Notes under the pieces: generated by a model
Seen by the model: the letters and a program-made list of their open reading frames with translations, nothing else
The model's database searches: none
What the model was told of the DNA's origin: nothing
Position numbers and translations under genes: made by a program
Part shown: piece by piece, positions 37,502-50,400 of the stretch
How positions within the stretch are numbered: position 1 is the first letter of the stretch
Layout of the letters: each line of letters opens with the position of its first letter
NCBI GenBank assembly: GCA_008638375.1
Contig: CM018037.1
Location: 30,885,576-30,949,575 of the forward strand
Origin: Nyssa sinensis
Lineage: Eukaryota; Streptophyta; Magnoliopsida; Cornales; Nyssaceae
Length of the DNA stretch: 64,000 nt
Reading direction: 5' to 3'

Positions 37502-38344
37502 CAATTGTTCCCCAACACTCTCTCTCTCTCTCTCTCTATATATATATGTATATATGTATGTAGACTGATTCAACTGATTTAGTGGACTTTTTTTTTATTT
37601 TTGATTAATAAAGAGAAATGGGTTGATTGGTTCTTGAAATCATCGTCGTCGTCTTTGTAATTTGTTTTTGAATTCGGAGGATTGGAAGGACTAAGGAGAG
37701 GAGAGATAAAATGAAGCGGAGAATTTACTTTCCTTCGTCAGAGCGCCTACATTTAAGGAGTTTTCGAAGCTCCATCGTTGGACGCGTCTTTTCATTAAAC
37801 AACGACTTAACGCCTCGTTCGTCTATTTATTTACAATTATTATATTATTTTCCCTCGCGTTTCCTCTTCTTAATTTCATAATTTTATTACGCGGGCTTCC
37901 TTCTTCTCTTCTTCCTCTCTTCTGTCTTCATTTCTTGGTCGTTGCTCATATAGTGCTATATGTAATAATTTTTGTGATTTAGATGATATTACAGTAAATT
38001 ATTGAGGAAGTATTAAATAATATATTAAATATTTTATATATAATATCGATTTAATAAAATTTTATTTTAATTATTTAAAAATAATTATCTAAATTTTGTC
38101 TCTTCAATTTTTGTCATACTAATTTATTTAAAATTATTTTGGCAACTAAGTCACACATTATTATATCTCTTTTAATCTTATTTATTAAAATTGATTTTGG
38201 TCACTTTTCACTCCTACATGACTCTAAATATGTATCACAGTATTATTTTTTATTGATGTATTTACAAGTTTTCATTATACATAATTATAATACCTTAACC
38301 GATTTTCTTTTACTTTAACTCCTATAAGTGTTACTTTTTTTTTT
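37502..38344. other. 5' flank of the second PLC gene
   Basis: Contains a (CT)n/(TA)n leader tract next to the start (about 37519-37550), likely 5' UTR and promoter of the PLC on the minus strand, then AT-rich DNA. No other gene recognised. Confidence 0.4.
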
Positions 38345-39430
38345 TTGATAAATCGGTAAAGAGTATCTTGAGTCAGTTTACACGTATCGGATTAAGTCTC
38401 CATTCTCGTAACAGTCAGACTACCCTTCTCATAAGCTAGCTTACATGCATTAGACTAATTCCTCATTTTCATAATAGTCAGGCCATCTTTCTCGTGAGTC
38501 AACTTACGCGAATCAGACTAAATTTCCATTCCCGTAACAATCAGGTCAACCTTTTCGTGACAGTCAAATCTAACTTTTAAGTTCCTAACTACCAATAATT
38601 GGTGGACTAAGTCCCTATTTTCAGTAATAGTCAAACCACCCTTCTCGTCAAACTAAATCTCCATTTTTATGACAGTCAGGTATACCTTTTTAGCTCTAAC
38701 TACTAACAATCTGCAGACTAAATTCCAATTCCCGTGACAGTCAGGTCACCTTTCTTAATCAACAGATTAAGGCCCTATTCCCATAATAAACAAGCCGCAT
38801 TCCAGTGATAGTCAAGCCACCATTCTCGTGAGCTAGCTTACGCTTATCAGATTAAATCCCGGTTTTCGTGATAGTCATGCCACCATTCTCGTGAGCCAGC
38901 TTACGCAAACTAACCTAAGTCTCCATTCCCGTGACAGTCAGGTCATCCTTCTCATGAGCCAACTTACGTGCATCAAACTAAATTTCCATTCTCGTGATAG
39001 TCATGCCATCTTTCTTGTGAGCCAGCTTACGCGAATCAGACTAAATCTCCATTTCCGTGACAGTCAGGCCACCCTTCTCGTGACAGTCAAGTCCACCCTT
39101 GAAGCTCTAACTGCCAATAATCAGTGGACTAAGTCCTCATTCTCCTGACAGTCAAGCCACCTTTCTCGTCAAACTAAATCCCCCTTCTCGTGATAGTCAG
39201 GTCCACCTTTTAAACTCTAACTATTAATAATCGGCGGACTAAGTTCCCATTCTCGTGACAATCAGGTCACCCTTCTCAATCGACGGAGTAAGTCCCTATT
39301 CCCGTAATAGTCAAGCCACATTCCTGTGACAATCACGCCACCCTTCTCGTGAGTTAACTTACGCGTATCAGACTAAATCTCCTCTTCTTGTGACAATCAG
39401 GTCTGCCCTTTAAGCTTGAACTGCCAATAA
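38345..39430 (-). repeat. Two-level tandem array derived from a SINE-like body
   Basis: About 1.1 kb of tandem units. Short units of 62-63 bp, with the consensus gtgagccagcttacgcg followed by atcagactaaatctcc and cgtgacagtcaggcc, begin near 38368, 38431, 38494, 38829, 38891, 38954, 39017 and 39349. Two longer blocks of about 333 bp (38494-38829 and 39017-39349) contain a different spacer with aactaccaataatt, so the array has a higher-order period. On the minus strand it follows directly after the tRNA-like head at 39431-39505. Any long frames here are repeat artefacts. Confidence 0.8.
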
Positions 39431-39505
39431 TCGGCGTAGAGAATCAAACTCGAGACGTTTAATTTTATCATCAACATCTTTACCGCTTAACTACACCTTC
39501 CGAAT
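39431..39505 (-). mobile_element. tRNA-like SINE head capping the tandem array
   Basis: Read on the minus strand: a box-A-like stretch tagttaagcggtaaag (39478-39493), then gagtttgattc (39441-39451) at the box-B position, then tctacgccgattattggc. It aligns with heads at 9545 and 46123. The body downstream is the expanded array. The head seems intact while the body was amplified in place. Confidence 0.6.
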
Positions 39506-40207
39506 GATCTATAAATGTTACTTTTACTATTCCACAAATATATTCATTATTAACTCTATCTTTTATTATCTTATTACACAGTCATTTTAGTATCTTCATT
39601 TATGTATCATTAATAATCTAATATCATATATTCCAATTCGTACCAAGTGTTTAGAGAACTTTTCCAAACACACATAGTTATATTCAAGGAAAAAGCAAAT
39701 CAGAGCTGGTTTTTATAAATGCACTCCACAAAAATAATTTTAGCAAGTTTTACTAAGTGAGCAAACTCTTTTTCTAAAACAACTTCTATAAATATAAACA
39801 CAAAAACAGAGATACAAAATGTTCTGTAAATGAACCTAAAACCCTTCTCCACATGAGAAAGCTTAATATACCTACTTTGAGCTATCAACTAGTGGTGTAT
39901 ACATTACATACACTATAGCAGGCCACAATATTATTTTGTTTTTTCAAATTGCTAGGAAAAATAGTGTGGTTTGTCACATTTGAAAAACCAGAATGCCAAA
40001 CCTCAATTCAGTTTTCTTCCAAAATAATATTTGAAGATCTTGTTCCTGTTTAAAAATTGAGTAGAGATGGTGGATGTTGGGTGTGGTTTCTCTTTTTTTT
40101 TTCTGATCAATAATATTTGATACACATGATTTAATGGGAGACATTCAAATACAAATAAGAATTACATAATTAATTCCAAATATAAAAAAGACCCACTTAG
40201 TTTAAGT

Positions 40208-40415
40208 CAGTGACAGACGTATACTATGAAGTTAGAGGGGGCAAAATTATAAAAGACAGAATTTAAAGAGGGGTTTCTATAAAAATATGAAAAAAAATTA
40301 GGAGACAATTCCTAATTTAAAAAAAAATCTATAAAAACTAAAGGTTAAAAGTCTAAATTTCAAAACTTTGAAAGGGCCGTAGCCCCTTCTAGAATACATG
40401 TAGGTCCACCAGTAG
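40208..40415. mobile_element. Short MITE-like repeat, CAGTGACAGAC / GGTCCACCAGTA ends
   Basis: Begins cagtgacagacgta, with gaagttagagggggcaaa close by, and ends gggccgtagccccttctag...taggtccaccagtag. These are the hallmarks of a common plant short repeat whose termini read CAGTGGCGGA. Inverted pairing of the termini is imperfect here. Confidence 0.4.
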
Positions 40416-40654
40416 TTTAATGTGGGCATTCCAAACCTCTGACTGTTCCTTGATAAATAAAAAATAAAAAATAAAGAGTTAATGTTATATTTGACTACAC
40501 TCATCATTTTATGAAATGAAATAAAAATTATTCATTTAAGTTAAATAAATATTTTAAATAGTTTTTAATGAATGTCTATTTAATGAAATAGATATTTTTA
40601 ATTATATCAAAAAAAATTAATAATAAGCATTTTTGAAATGTCTATTCTTTTTAT

Positions 40655-40830
40655 GAATCAGTAAAGGAATATTTTAATCAGTTTATATGTATTAGATTAA
40701 GTTCTCTTTCCTTGTGACAGTTAGGCTTATCCTTTAAACTTTAACTGTCAACAATCGATGTAAAAAAAATTCAAATTTTATTTTTAATATTTTTACTGCT
40801 CAACCAAAACTCTAAATATTGAAATGTCCA
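40655..40830 (-). mobile_element. SINE-like copy, minus strand, decayed
   Basis: Contains aatcagtttatatgtattag, ttgtgacagttaggc and ctgtcaacaatcgatgt, matching the body units of the array at 38345-39430. Degenerate head sequence follows (atttttactgctcaacc near 40787). It has one body unit only. Confidence 0.5.
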
Positions 40831-41365
40831 CGTGACGTAAGAGTATTAAAATACATGAGCATATTCAAAGGGGATCACTTACGTGGAAAGCCTTTTTTCT
40901 CTCAACAACAACCATCATGATGTATAAGTCCTTGAGCATATTCATGAGCATATTCAAAGAGACCCACTTACCTGAAAAAATTCTTGAACAGGTATGGGAC
41001 ACTTATGTGTTAATGTATTTTTTTAAATAGTACTCTGTCATATATAATATGATTTATTTATTTTTAATAAAATATAATATATATATATAACAAAATAATA
41101 TTAAAATAATACATTAACATAATGCGTATCAAATTTATATCTGGCAGTTGGTGACCCAGATGAGATTTACAAGAATTATAAAAATACTTTTTTGATAGGT
41201 ACAAGGATTATAAAAATGTTTGGTCAAGTAATTAAAAAAGAGGCGGTTTCCTTGAGGAATATTAGATCCAGTGACATTGAGGTAAGGCAACAACTCTTTT
41301 GGTCAATCTTCGCCCTCAGTTAGCTATCCAACAATCTTTAAAAAAAAAAAAAAATTGGGCAATTT

Positions 41366-41710
41366 TTTTTAAGATTTCTCACCGTTACATTAAATAATTT
41401 TTTAAGTTTTAAAATTATACTAATTATTTATAATTTTTCTGACAAATTATAAATACTTTTCTTTAATTAATTTTTTTCCAAAATAATAAAACTAGTTATT
41501 TTATGTTTTTTTTTTTTTTTTTTTGCATTTTCTCAATTTTGACTATTTTTTTAAAAAACTTAAAGATTTTTATTTTATTTTATATAAAAATAAATTTAAA
41601 ATTTTAATAAATATTTATTTGAAAGTAAAAAATAGGTCAAAATCAAAAAATATTATTGCATTATTTTGAATCAATATTTTACAAATAAAATATATTTTTA
41701 ACAAGTATGT
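41366..41710. mobile_element. Foldback/MITE-like element, family 1 copy E, partial
   Basis: Contains aaaattatactaatta and a gacaaattataaatac block, then tatttatttgaaagt as the diagnostic core near 41608. The right arm is lost or unrecognisable. Same orientation as copies A, C and D. A further left-end-only fragment (ataaattatactaattt) lies at about 31156-31200. Confidence 0.5.
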
Positions 41711-42610
41711 GATATGTGAAATAAAAAAAAGTGCGTGCTGATTAAAAAAGTTAAAAATAATAATTAATATAAAATACATAAAATTTAACAATATTAACAT
41801 AAATAAAGATTAAATATGCATATATATCAAATAAAATTTAATTGATAATAGTCTATTACATTAACAATACAATTCTAATCTTTTGCATATATTTTAACTA
41901 TTATAGGAGTACAATCATTAATCCTTTAAAAATTAATAATCATAAAAAAATTTAAAAGCCAACTAATAAAATTATTAAATATTATATTTTGAAGAAATTG
42001 CTTACAAATTTATAATTTTTATTGAAAAGGAGCTTTGAATCCATTCTTTCAAAAATGATAGACTTTTTTGCTAAAAGATTATTATTTATATAATATAAGT
42101 TAATACAAATTTTATAATTTTATTATGATGCATATAAATTAATATCATTAAACAAATTATTAACTATGATGAAAACTAAAATATATTTTTAATTTTAATG
42201 ATTAATAAAAATAATTAAAAATAATTGCTTGCTAAATAATAGAATTATTCGTTTTTATTAACAAAAAATTTAAAATTTAATTAATGAAAATTTAATAATC
42301 ACTACTGATTTTTTACAATACTCTTTACGATATATTGCGATATTTCATTGACACATTGATAATTGTGTCTAAAAATTTTATTGATAGATTTTTTTTGCGA
42401 TATTTAGCATGATATTTCAAGGTTATTTTGTGTATTTTTTTCATATTAAAATATCATATTATAATTAAAGAAAAATTGATATATTGCAATATTTTGTGAT
42501 ATTTTATACCATGTCCAAGGATTCACAATTCTCGTCTATGTATAGTACGTCGCACGTATTGACAGACTTGAGTTATCCTTGTATGCATGAAATATACTGA
42601 ATATATATAA

Positions 42611-42646
<36 letters not shown>
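41711..42646. other. AT-rich intergenic DNA
   Basis: Extremely AT-rich with no gene recognised. It ends in a (TA)n tract at about 42616-42645. Confidence 0.5.
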
Positions 42647-43241
42647 TGTTACTAGAAATTAAACAGAATAAATAATTAAAACAGAATGGAAAATACTGTA
42701 TTTGAGTTTGAACAGAAACTCACTGTTACATAATGGAAAAATCTGAGCCTTGTGAAATTCACAATTTCCTTAAGACGAATTTGCTCCCTCTCGGTGCTCA
42801 AGGTGATGAGCAATCATCTTCCAAGATAGAATGGATTCGGATCTAAAGAAGCAACATTTCAATCTTTAGAACCCTACGAACACAACAATGACACTCGAAC
42901 TTTGACTTATACAGAGAGAGAGAATGCAACATTTCGAATGTGTTGGAATGCAATGAGAGTCTGGTATTTATAAGCTTCTTCATGACTGTTTGGCACAGTC
43001 ATGAAGGTTTAGTTGTGTTTGTTAATGGCAAACAGACACAGACGCTTCCACGAAAAGACGCCATTCAGTCAAACAGTACATCCAAAACAACAATGTTTTG
43101 AACTCCCAACGGTAACCATACGTATGTCGCAAAATGACAACGTTTCGGAATCCCAACGGTAACTTAAACGCATATTCAAAATGACTGCGTCTCTGGTTTA
43201 GAAAATTTTAAATAAATTTTCTTTAAAAAAATATATACACA
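42647..43241 (-). mobile_element. LTR-retrotransposon remnant (LTR-like, minus orientation)
   Basis: Of more even composition than its surroundings. The plus strand begins TGTTACTAGAAATTAAAC and a possible end is TATACACA at 43241. Read on the minus strand it has a TATAAATA box (42966-42973) followed by a CT-rich leader and ends in TTTCTAGTAACA, as Copia-type LTRs do. No matching 5-bp duplication was found, no internal coding region is present, and related sequence may continue to about 43490. Borders are provisional. Confidence 0.45.
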
Positions 43242-44232
43242 GCAAGCCCAAGCCCGGCTCGGAACGGTGGCGGCGCGTGTGTGGTGAACCAAGCATGTGC
43301 TAGGTCTTCCCCTTTTTCACAAAATTGGGGTACCCCTTGGGACCCTAAACCCTCTTCCAAGGTATTTATATACATACTAATTAAAAGCTTTGTACCCATC
43401 CTATGCAGGACACAAGCTTTTTGCACAAGTTTCAAACTTTTGTTACCATTTCTAAGTGGTGATGTTTGAAGACAATTTCTCATTCACTCCTTAATGGTTT
43501 TGAGTAATCCAATATATAATTTTCATCTCTTTATGGAGGAAAACACATTCCCATGTAGATCCACTAAAATTAATTTGTGGGACTTACTTTAATTTTATCT
43601 CAAAAATAACTAATTATAATACTCAAACCCATTTATTTCTAATAATCCTAAGAATAGAAAAGATAATATCGTCAGTCAACAGTAATCTAGTGATATTACT
43701 TGTATAAAAAGAGAAGAGTAAGATTTAGGTTTCCGAAGAGGGTGATTAGTAAGAATAGGGTTTAAGCATAACTGGTTCAATTGGGAATAGGGTTATAAAT
43801 TGGTCTGATTCAATTAAAATATTGGATATACTATTAAATCGGCGAGAACCGATCAAACCGACTAATGTTTTCTTAAACTGGAAGGAACTGCCAATTGGTA
43901 ATAAATGTATATGAATACTTGTAATGAGTTGAGTTGGACTTTATCTTCAAAGTTAGACTTTTGTGTAGTAATTAGTGGGCTTGTAAAGTTGGTAAAAAAA
44001 AAAACATTTGTGTGTGTCTATATATATCTCAAATCCAATTTCAAAACGCAAACGCCAACAATATCTCATAGCTCCTCCAATCAGAAGAAGAATCTGAAGA
44101 ATATAACACCAAGTTTCTTTGATCTTTTTTATTCTCACATTTTCTTAATAACCAAACAGAAAACCCCCTTACGTTCAATGTTCATCGTTGCTGTAATCGA
44201 AACAAACTTGGGATCATGAGATCCTCCAGCAT
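43242..44232. other. Intergenic, no gene recognised
   Basis: A locally GC-richer part (43242-43330) may belong to the adjacent LTR remnant. The rest is AT-rich with short open frames lacking domains. A palindromic stretch near 43800-43870 (ggcgagaaccgatcaaaccg) resembles decayed repeats. Confidence 0.4.
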
Positions 44233-44640
44233 AATTTGAATGAAAACAATCTCTCCTGATATTAATATAATTTTTTATTTTGTTTTCTATATATATATAT
44301 ATATATTATATTTATTTTATAATATAAAATTTAATTATTTTTCAACAAGAGAGAAAGTATATATTGAATGAAACTCTAATAATAAAGTTTTTATATAATT
44401 TTTTTTAATCTAAATAGATAACAATAAAAGATTATATAATACAAAAAAACTCTATTAATAGAATTAAATTTTTTTTCATGGAGTCTTTATGTGGTTTTTT
44501 TATTTTTATTTTTAAAGTTAAACTTTTATTAATCTTACACTTCTAATTTGATTGTACTATAAATATATAAAATTTGAGGCATTTTTTATAAGTAAAGCCT
44601 AAAGTAATTGCTTTGTTGACTTTATGCTTGAGCCGATTCT
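44233..44640. mobile_element. Second copy of the GGCCGGCTCAA element, left end missing
   Basis: Aligns with the element at 24868-25499: gatattaatataattttt, a (TA)n tract, ttcaacaagagagaaa, tggagtctttatg, and the end ttgctttgttgac, tttatgcttgagccg. The final GGCC terminus has decayed to attc, and the left terminus is not visible. Confidence 0.6.
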
Positions 44641-46122
44641 ACCTTTCTCCATCCCAATTTAATATATCCAAACTCATCCCGTTTCACCTTAATTATATTA
44701 AAGCTTATTTTTATTTAAAAAATAATAATAAATAAAAGTTTTTTTTTCACAATAATATAATTTTTTTCACCGTTAGATTAGGTATTTTAAAATATACAAG
44801 AAATATTTAAATAATTTTATAGTATAATCGGGACGCGTAATCTTAAACCTTCATATTTTTTTTTTAAACATGTCCCAAATTCTATCGTGTTTCAATTTCC
44901 TTTTCTTTTTAAACCTATCCCTAATCTTTTTACATACTTATCATATTCATCTCATTAAGAATTGGACTAGATGATGTTGGATTGTACCACACTCCAATTT
45001 TTAACAGATGAGTTATTTGAAAACCTCACTCCATTGATATCTCTATGTGTAGGTATGCATATGAATCGTGGAAGCAACTACAATTATGAAAAAGCTAAGT
45101 CATTGACTGATGAGATCGAAGAGTGGAGATAGTACTGATATTTCATTATTTTAGTGTTTTTAATGTTTAATATAAAAGGTCAATGGAATTAAAATAAAAA
45201 TTAGGGTTAGGATGGAATTTGGGTAAATCACAAGATGAGTCATGACTCATGCAAAGCTTCTTACCAGTTGATATCAATCTACCACTTAAAAGCTGATAGG
45301 AAACAGTCTATTATGAACGGAAAATTTCAATAGTAAAAGCTGATAGAAACAGTCCTTTGTTGGTTAGCAAATAATAAAAAAGAAGAAAAAAAAATCAAAA
45401 TTAGGTCACAAATCTAAATCCTAAACGTTTGTTTTGACCCTAAGACTGTAAGACATGGGGCTTAGTATAAGCAACTTAAGAACATCTGCTAGCTCGTGAT
45501 TTACAAGCTACATAACCAACCAACCATGATAATTTGTTCTCCATATATGAGAAGTCTGGTGAGAAGATCTCCATAGCTGGTAACAAGCTTATATTTAAAT
45601 ATCTTGCGAGATTTAAGTGGATCACATGTGTATATTCAAATTTAAAGAACTATTTATATTTGAATATTTTACTGGATTTATGTGAGTTACATATGTATAC
45701 TTAAATTTGAATAGTTGTACTACGAGGGGATAAATGTTCACAATTATATCATAGAGATTATGTGCATAGTAGCTTAATCACTCAAGATTGGGATGATAAT
45801 TTGTCACACCCGGTCTGCCTCACTCCTAATGAAAAGGTTTAGAGAAAAAACAAATGGGTTGAGGTGGGATGGGGAAGATAATAAAACCTTATACAAGTTC
45901 AAGTCGAGAATGGAGAACATACTCCTGTGCCATTCCTTTCGGATTATATATTTAAAATATATAAATATCTTTTAATATTTTCAAATTTCATTACATATTC
46001 TCAAGTATATAAATCTATAATTTTAAATTTTAATTTTTAGATAACGCGGGACATAATAAATGAGACTGAAATAGGAACGAAGAGACTATGTTTTAACAAA
46101 ACAAAAATGGAAAGATCGCGGG
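44641..46122. other. Intergenic, no gene recognised
   Basis: AT-rich DNA. A short direct repeat occurs at 45595-45700, where atatttaaatatcttgcgag and atatttgaatattttactgg begin similar stretches mentioning gatttaagtggatcacat and gatttatgtgagttacat. Confidence 0.4.
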
Positions 46123-46257
46123 AATGACTGAGTGATAAAGACATTGAAGATAAAATTCAAACGTTTCGAGTTCAAGTTCTATCTCCACCGATCGTTGACT
46201 CATTGAGATTAAAGAATGACATGACTATCACAGGAAGGAAGACTTATGCTCTGTTTG
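46123..46257 (+). mobile_element. SINE-like copy with tRNA-related head
   Basis: gaatgactgagtgataaag (A-box-like), then tttcgagttcaagttc (B-box-like), then caccgatcgttgactc and gactatcacaggaagg. It is head plus one short body unit, ending abruptly where another repeat (gctctgtttggatgg) starts. Confidence 0.55.
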
Positions 46258-46600
46258 GATGGAGAGAAAGATGGAACACTTCTCCGATCTCTCTAAAAGT
46301 GTAGAGATTTAGAGAGAAAAGAAACATTTTTAATGACTTTTTAAAAATATCAAATTAACCCTTAAATATCTGTGTTAAAATTATAACAAAATAAATTTAA
46401 TTATTAAATAATTTATATACTTTTTTTTAATTATTCAAATACAATATAGTTATTTTTCTTTTATTTTTATCTTAAATATTAAAATAATTGGAAGATTAAT
46501 ACTTTCTTTTATTTATTTTATTACCCTTTTTTTTCATTTTGAGTTGTATTTTTTTTTTTTTTTAATTTTTAAATAAAGACTTGGTCCCCGACCGATCCAT
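46258..46600. repeat. Decayed dispersed repeat starting GCTCTGTTTGGATGG
   Basis: The start resembles common plant MITE termini. A core gatctctctaaaagtgtag...agagatttagagag is shared with about 5785-5820. The right end was not identified. Confidence 0.35.
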
Positions 46601-46748
46601 ACAAAAAAATGAAAAAGACCGCCGGCATCGTCTTGTTGCCATTCTTCAGAAGAGTTATGATTAATTTTCCGTAATTAAAAGGTTTGTATACAACGATCAT
46701 TTTTACACTATAGCTCAGTAGTCACAGACCCTGAAAACTAGAGAAGAT

Positions 46749-47428
46749 ATGGCCACCAGAATTAGGTTGCCTGCGGTCGTACTTCTTTGGGTTCTGGTTC
46801 TATTCGGAACCCTAGCTCTCATTCTGGTAATCACAATTTTCGATTCAATTGGTCCCTTATTTTTCCTATTGAAACTATTCTCGAGTTTTGATTCACAAAG
46901 AAAACCGAGCTTTTTCTTTAATTGTTCTCGTTTCATTTCATTGTCAATTTTTATTCTCTCCTGTATTTTTGATTGATAAAATTATCCAGTAACTCTAGGT
47001 TTTTTTTTTTTGTTTTCTTTGTGTTCATGTATTGGCGATTGATTGATTTCGTTTTCAGAATCTGTTGGGCGATAGCAGAATCTCATCCGAGCAGAAAGTC
47101 ATCAATAGTGAGATCGTTGACGAGGTCAGAAAAATCGAAACTTGGCCTCCCTCTTTACATTTTCCGATTCTGAATTAGTATCTATTTTGAGTTTAGGACA
47201 ATTTGTAAAACACGACTTTATCATTATAGGCCATTACCTATTGGTAGTGCCTCCCATGCGAGGTGCTAGAGCCAAGAAGAGCAGATTTGATGCAAACTTC
47301 TCTTTTATCCTTATTTACACAAAGTGTTGTCATAGAGCTCTAACCTTCATTCTAATACTTGATATCTTATGCTTTTACCACTGAATCAAGCCGTGACCCA
47401 CACTACTTCATTGTTATTTGTTGTTATA

Positions 47429-47471
<43 letters not shown>

Positions 47472-50400
47472 GTTGTTATTTTTTTGTTTTTGAATTAGTA
47501 ACCATAACATGGTTGCGGAACTAATTTAGGGATTTTCTATAAAATTTATGCACTAACATCAGTTTTTTCCCTTAACTGTTTCATTGCTTAATCATGAGGA
47601 ATATCTATAAAAAAAATGTTAATCATGAGGAATGCCAAGATTGACTAGTTATGCATTTTATGGTTTATGATAAGAATTTCTGTCTTATAGGTAAAGATGT
47701 CAGAGGATTTAGAAGAAGTGACGCACAAAGTGTACTTTGATGTCAAGATTGGTGAAAAACCTACTGGTATGTTTGCTTTTTTGACTGCTAACAATCTTGC
47801 AGATGATCAGTTAAAATACTTGTTCGAGGGAAAACTTCTACGGTTCTACCATTTCAGCTTTGGATGTAATCTAGGTTTTCTTGGTGTTGCATGATTTTTC
47901 GCTCTCATGGTAGGATGAATATGTTGTAATACACAGTTCTGACCAAATTTTATAGTTTGATGAATTGAGAATAGCCTACATCATCTGAAAAATGCACTCC
48001 GTTTTTAATTGGTTGCCTTGCCAGTTTTTGTTAATTACAGAGCAATCTCTTTTCTACATTTGATTACACACAAAATTTCTCAGATGGAACTCAACCATTT
48101 TTCAGAAGCATCTGATAGATTCACTAATGTTGATGCTAAGTTCTCAGCCAAATAGTGTACATGTTGCCATCTTGGCATAGTCAAAAGTTGTTTCCATTCA
48201 TGAGCATATGTCTATATCATGTGCAGTTACTTGAAAGTGAAAGTCCCAATATAAGCGGAAATTCTTCTGAGCCCAAAAGAAAGTAACATTTTATGCAAGC
48301 CCAGATACAAGCCTCCTTAGGATCCTATCATGAATCTGTAAGGACAATGTGTTACTAGTTACTACCTACATTGCATGTAGGATAAATGCTACTAATCATG
48401 TTGTTGATACTTACTGTCATAAAAATCTTGTCCATAAATTGTCCAATGAGGTATTAGATTATAAGTAGTTGAAAACTTCAAGTTGGCTATATGGTCTGAA
48501 TCATGTGATTGTTAGTTTGCTTAAGTTCATTACTTTTGATATTCATTTACCTATATTGGTAGTTTCTTTCTTCGTTTGTTTCTTGTCTAATTTATGCCTT
48601 TGGTGATGGTTTTTGTCGTTGATGTCTTGATAACTTCCTTCCTGATTACTGTTAACTGTGAGAGTAGAGTCGTTCCATTTTATATATCATGGCATTTGAA
48701 GGCAAGCACATCCTATTTGGTGGACAGATTGCAAACCAAGCTTCGATTTATCACCATAAATAGTAAAAATTGAATTATCGCCATATCAGTAAACCCAAAA
48801 AGGAAAGGCAAAAAAAAAAAAAAGGAGAAAAGATCTCTTGCGTGCATATAGTAATTGAATAAAATTCAATTCAAGTCCTATGAATAATGAAATGGGCTTA
48901 TAAGATATGGCATACAAAAAAATAAATAAATAAATAAAGGCTCATGTGAAACCCTATTCTAGCACAGTTGGATGATTATATTTTATTGATGCCAAAACAT
49001 ACCATTGCCAGTTGGCAACATTAACATGGTATCTACTGTATATAAAGATTCCTCCTTCCCTCTTTTGGGGTTTCCAGTAAGTAAATACAATATAAATACT
49101 TGGATTATTATTTGTGATTAACGATGACCTTCCTTTAGATAAGATATATTATATACTCATCACTTGTGTGCTTTCAGGTCGCATTGTCATGGGCCTCTTT
49201 GGAAAAATAGTTCCCAAGACTACAGGTACAGTACCCTAGTAGTATGGAGAAAATTGCCTTGGCTAGGAGTAACAATTCAGATTAGTTACTATGTTAACCA
49301 GCAACTGATAATGGTACGTGTTTATTGTGCAGAAAACTTTCGAGCACTTTGCACGGGTAGCCAAGTAACTTTTGCTCCCTTCCCATATTTATAGGTCGAT
49401 TTTATTCTTAGTGAAGCTACTTTCATAAGTTGAAACGTACACTCCATATAATGTGATTATTACAAGAGACTGGAAAGGAGTCGGTGAACCACATAATAGC
49501 AACACATGAAGTGATTTTGGGTATTTTTTTTGTTGGGGTGGGGGATATTTTTTTCATTAAGAGTACAACAGCAACTGGTTTGGCATGTTTGAGGGAAGTT
49601 GTAAAATTCTTCCCTTTTTTGTTTTTTGGTGGAATAACCAATATAATCAAAGCATTGACCACTGTTTTTCTCAGAAACAACCTTTTGAAACTCTTTCAGT
49701 TTCTAAGCAAGCTTTAAGGTGGTCACCTTAGTATAAAATTGTTCTTAGAGTAGATATTTTGATTTTAGAAAGGGAGTGTATCTTAGAAAATAGGAACCAT
49801 GTTCATTTTTCCTTACATTGTATCAAAAGAAAGTAAAGTGGATTAATAGCTAATCAAGTAAAATTACTAGTAACATAACTATATACCCTTTTCTTCCTCC
49901 AGGTAGGTTGTTTTTTGTTTTTTTTTGGGGGAGCCAGGTAGGGTTTATTTAAGTAACATGAGACACTCCTAACCATGATGTTGGACGTTGTCTAAATTAG
50001 TGTTACAGCTATTACATTGTTTGTACAGTGTGTAGTAATCTCTTTTGTTACAGGGGAGAAAGGAATTGGAAAGAGTGGAAAGCCTCTCCATTACAAAGGG
50101 AGCACATTCCATAGGATCATTCCCGGCTTTATGATCCAGGGAGGTGATTTTACTCGTGGTGATGGGCGAGGTGGAGAGTCTATCTATGGTGATAGGTTTG
50201 CCGATGAGAACTTTGAACTGAAGCACACTGGTCCAGGTAATCTTAGATCCTATTTAATTACATGAATAGTGACTCCCTCTCAAGATCCTATCTGCACGTT
50301 CCCTGTAATTAGATCTCAAGTGCACTTTAACACCCTAAAGATATGCCACTAGAATTATTCTTGCTTATTTATTTCTTTATTTGGGATCAGGACGTCTGTC

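Noticed and set aside
37148..37582. 144-aa frame on the plus strand with a poly-Gly start
   Set aside because: Antisense of the second PLC exon 1; the Gly run is just the G22 homopolymer.
38891..39148. 85-aa frame with internal protein repeats (SQLT..RDS)
   Set aside because: Produced by the 62-63 bp tandem unit, whose length is close to a multiple of three; not a gene.
38345..39430. CRISPR-like array
   Set aside because: Units are degenerate and contiguous without unique spacers, and the context is a plant nuclear genome.
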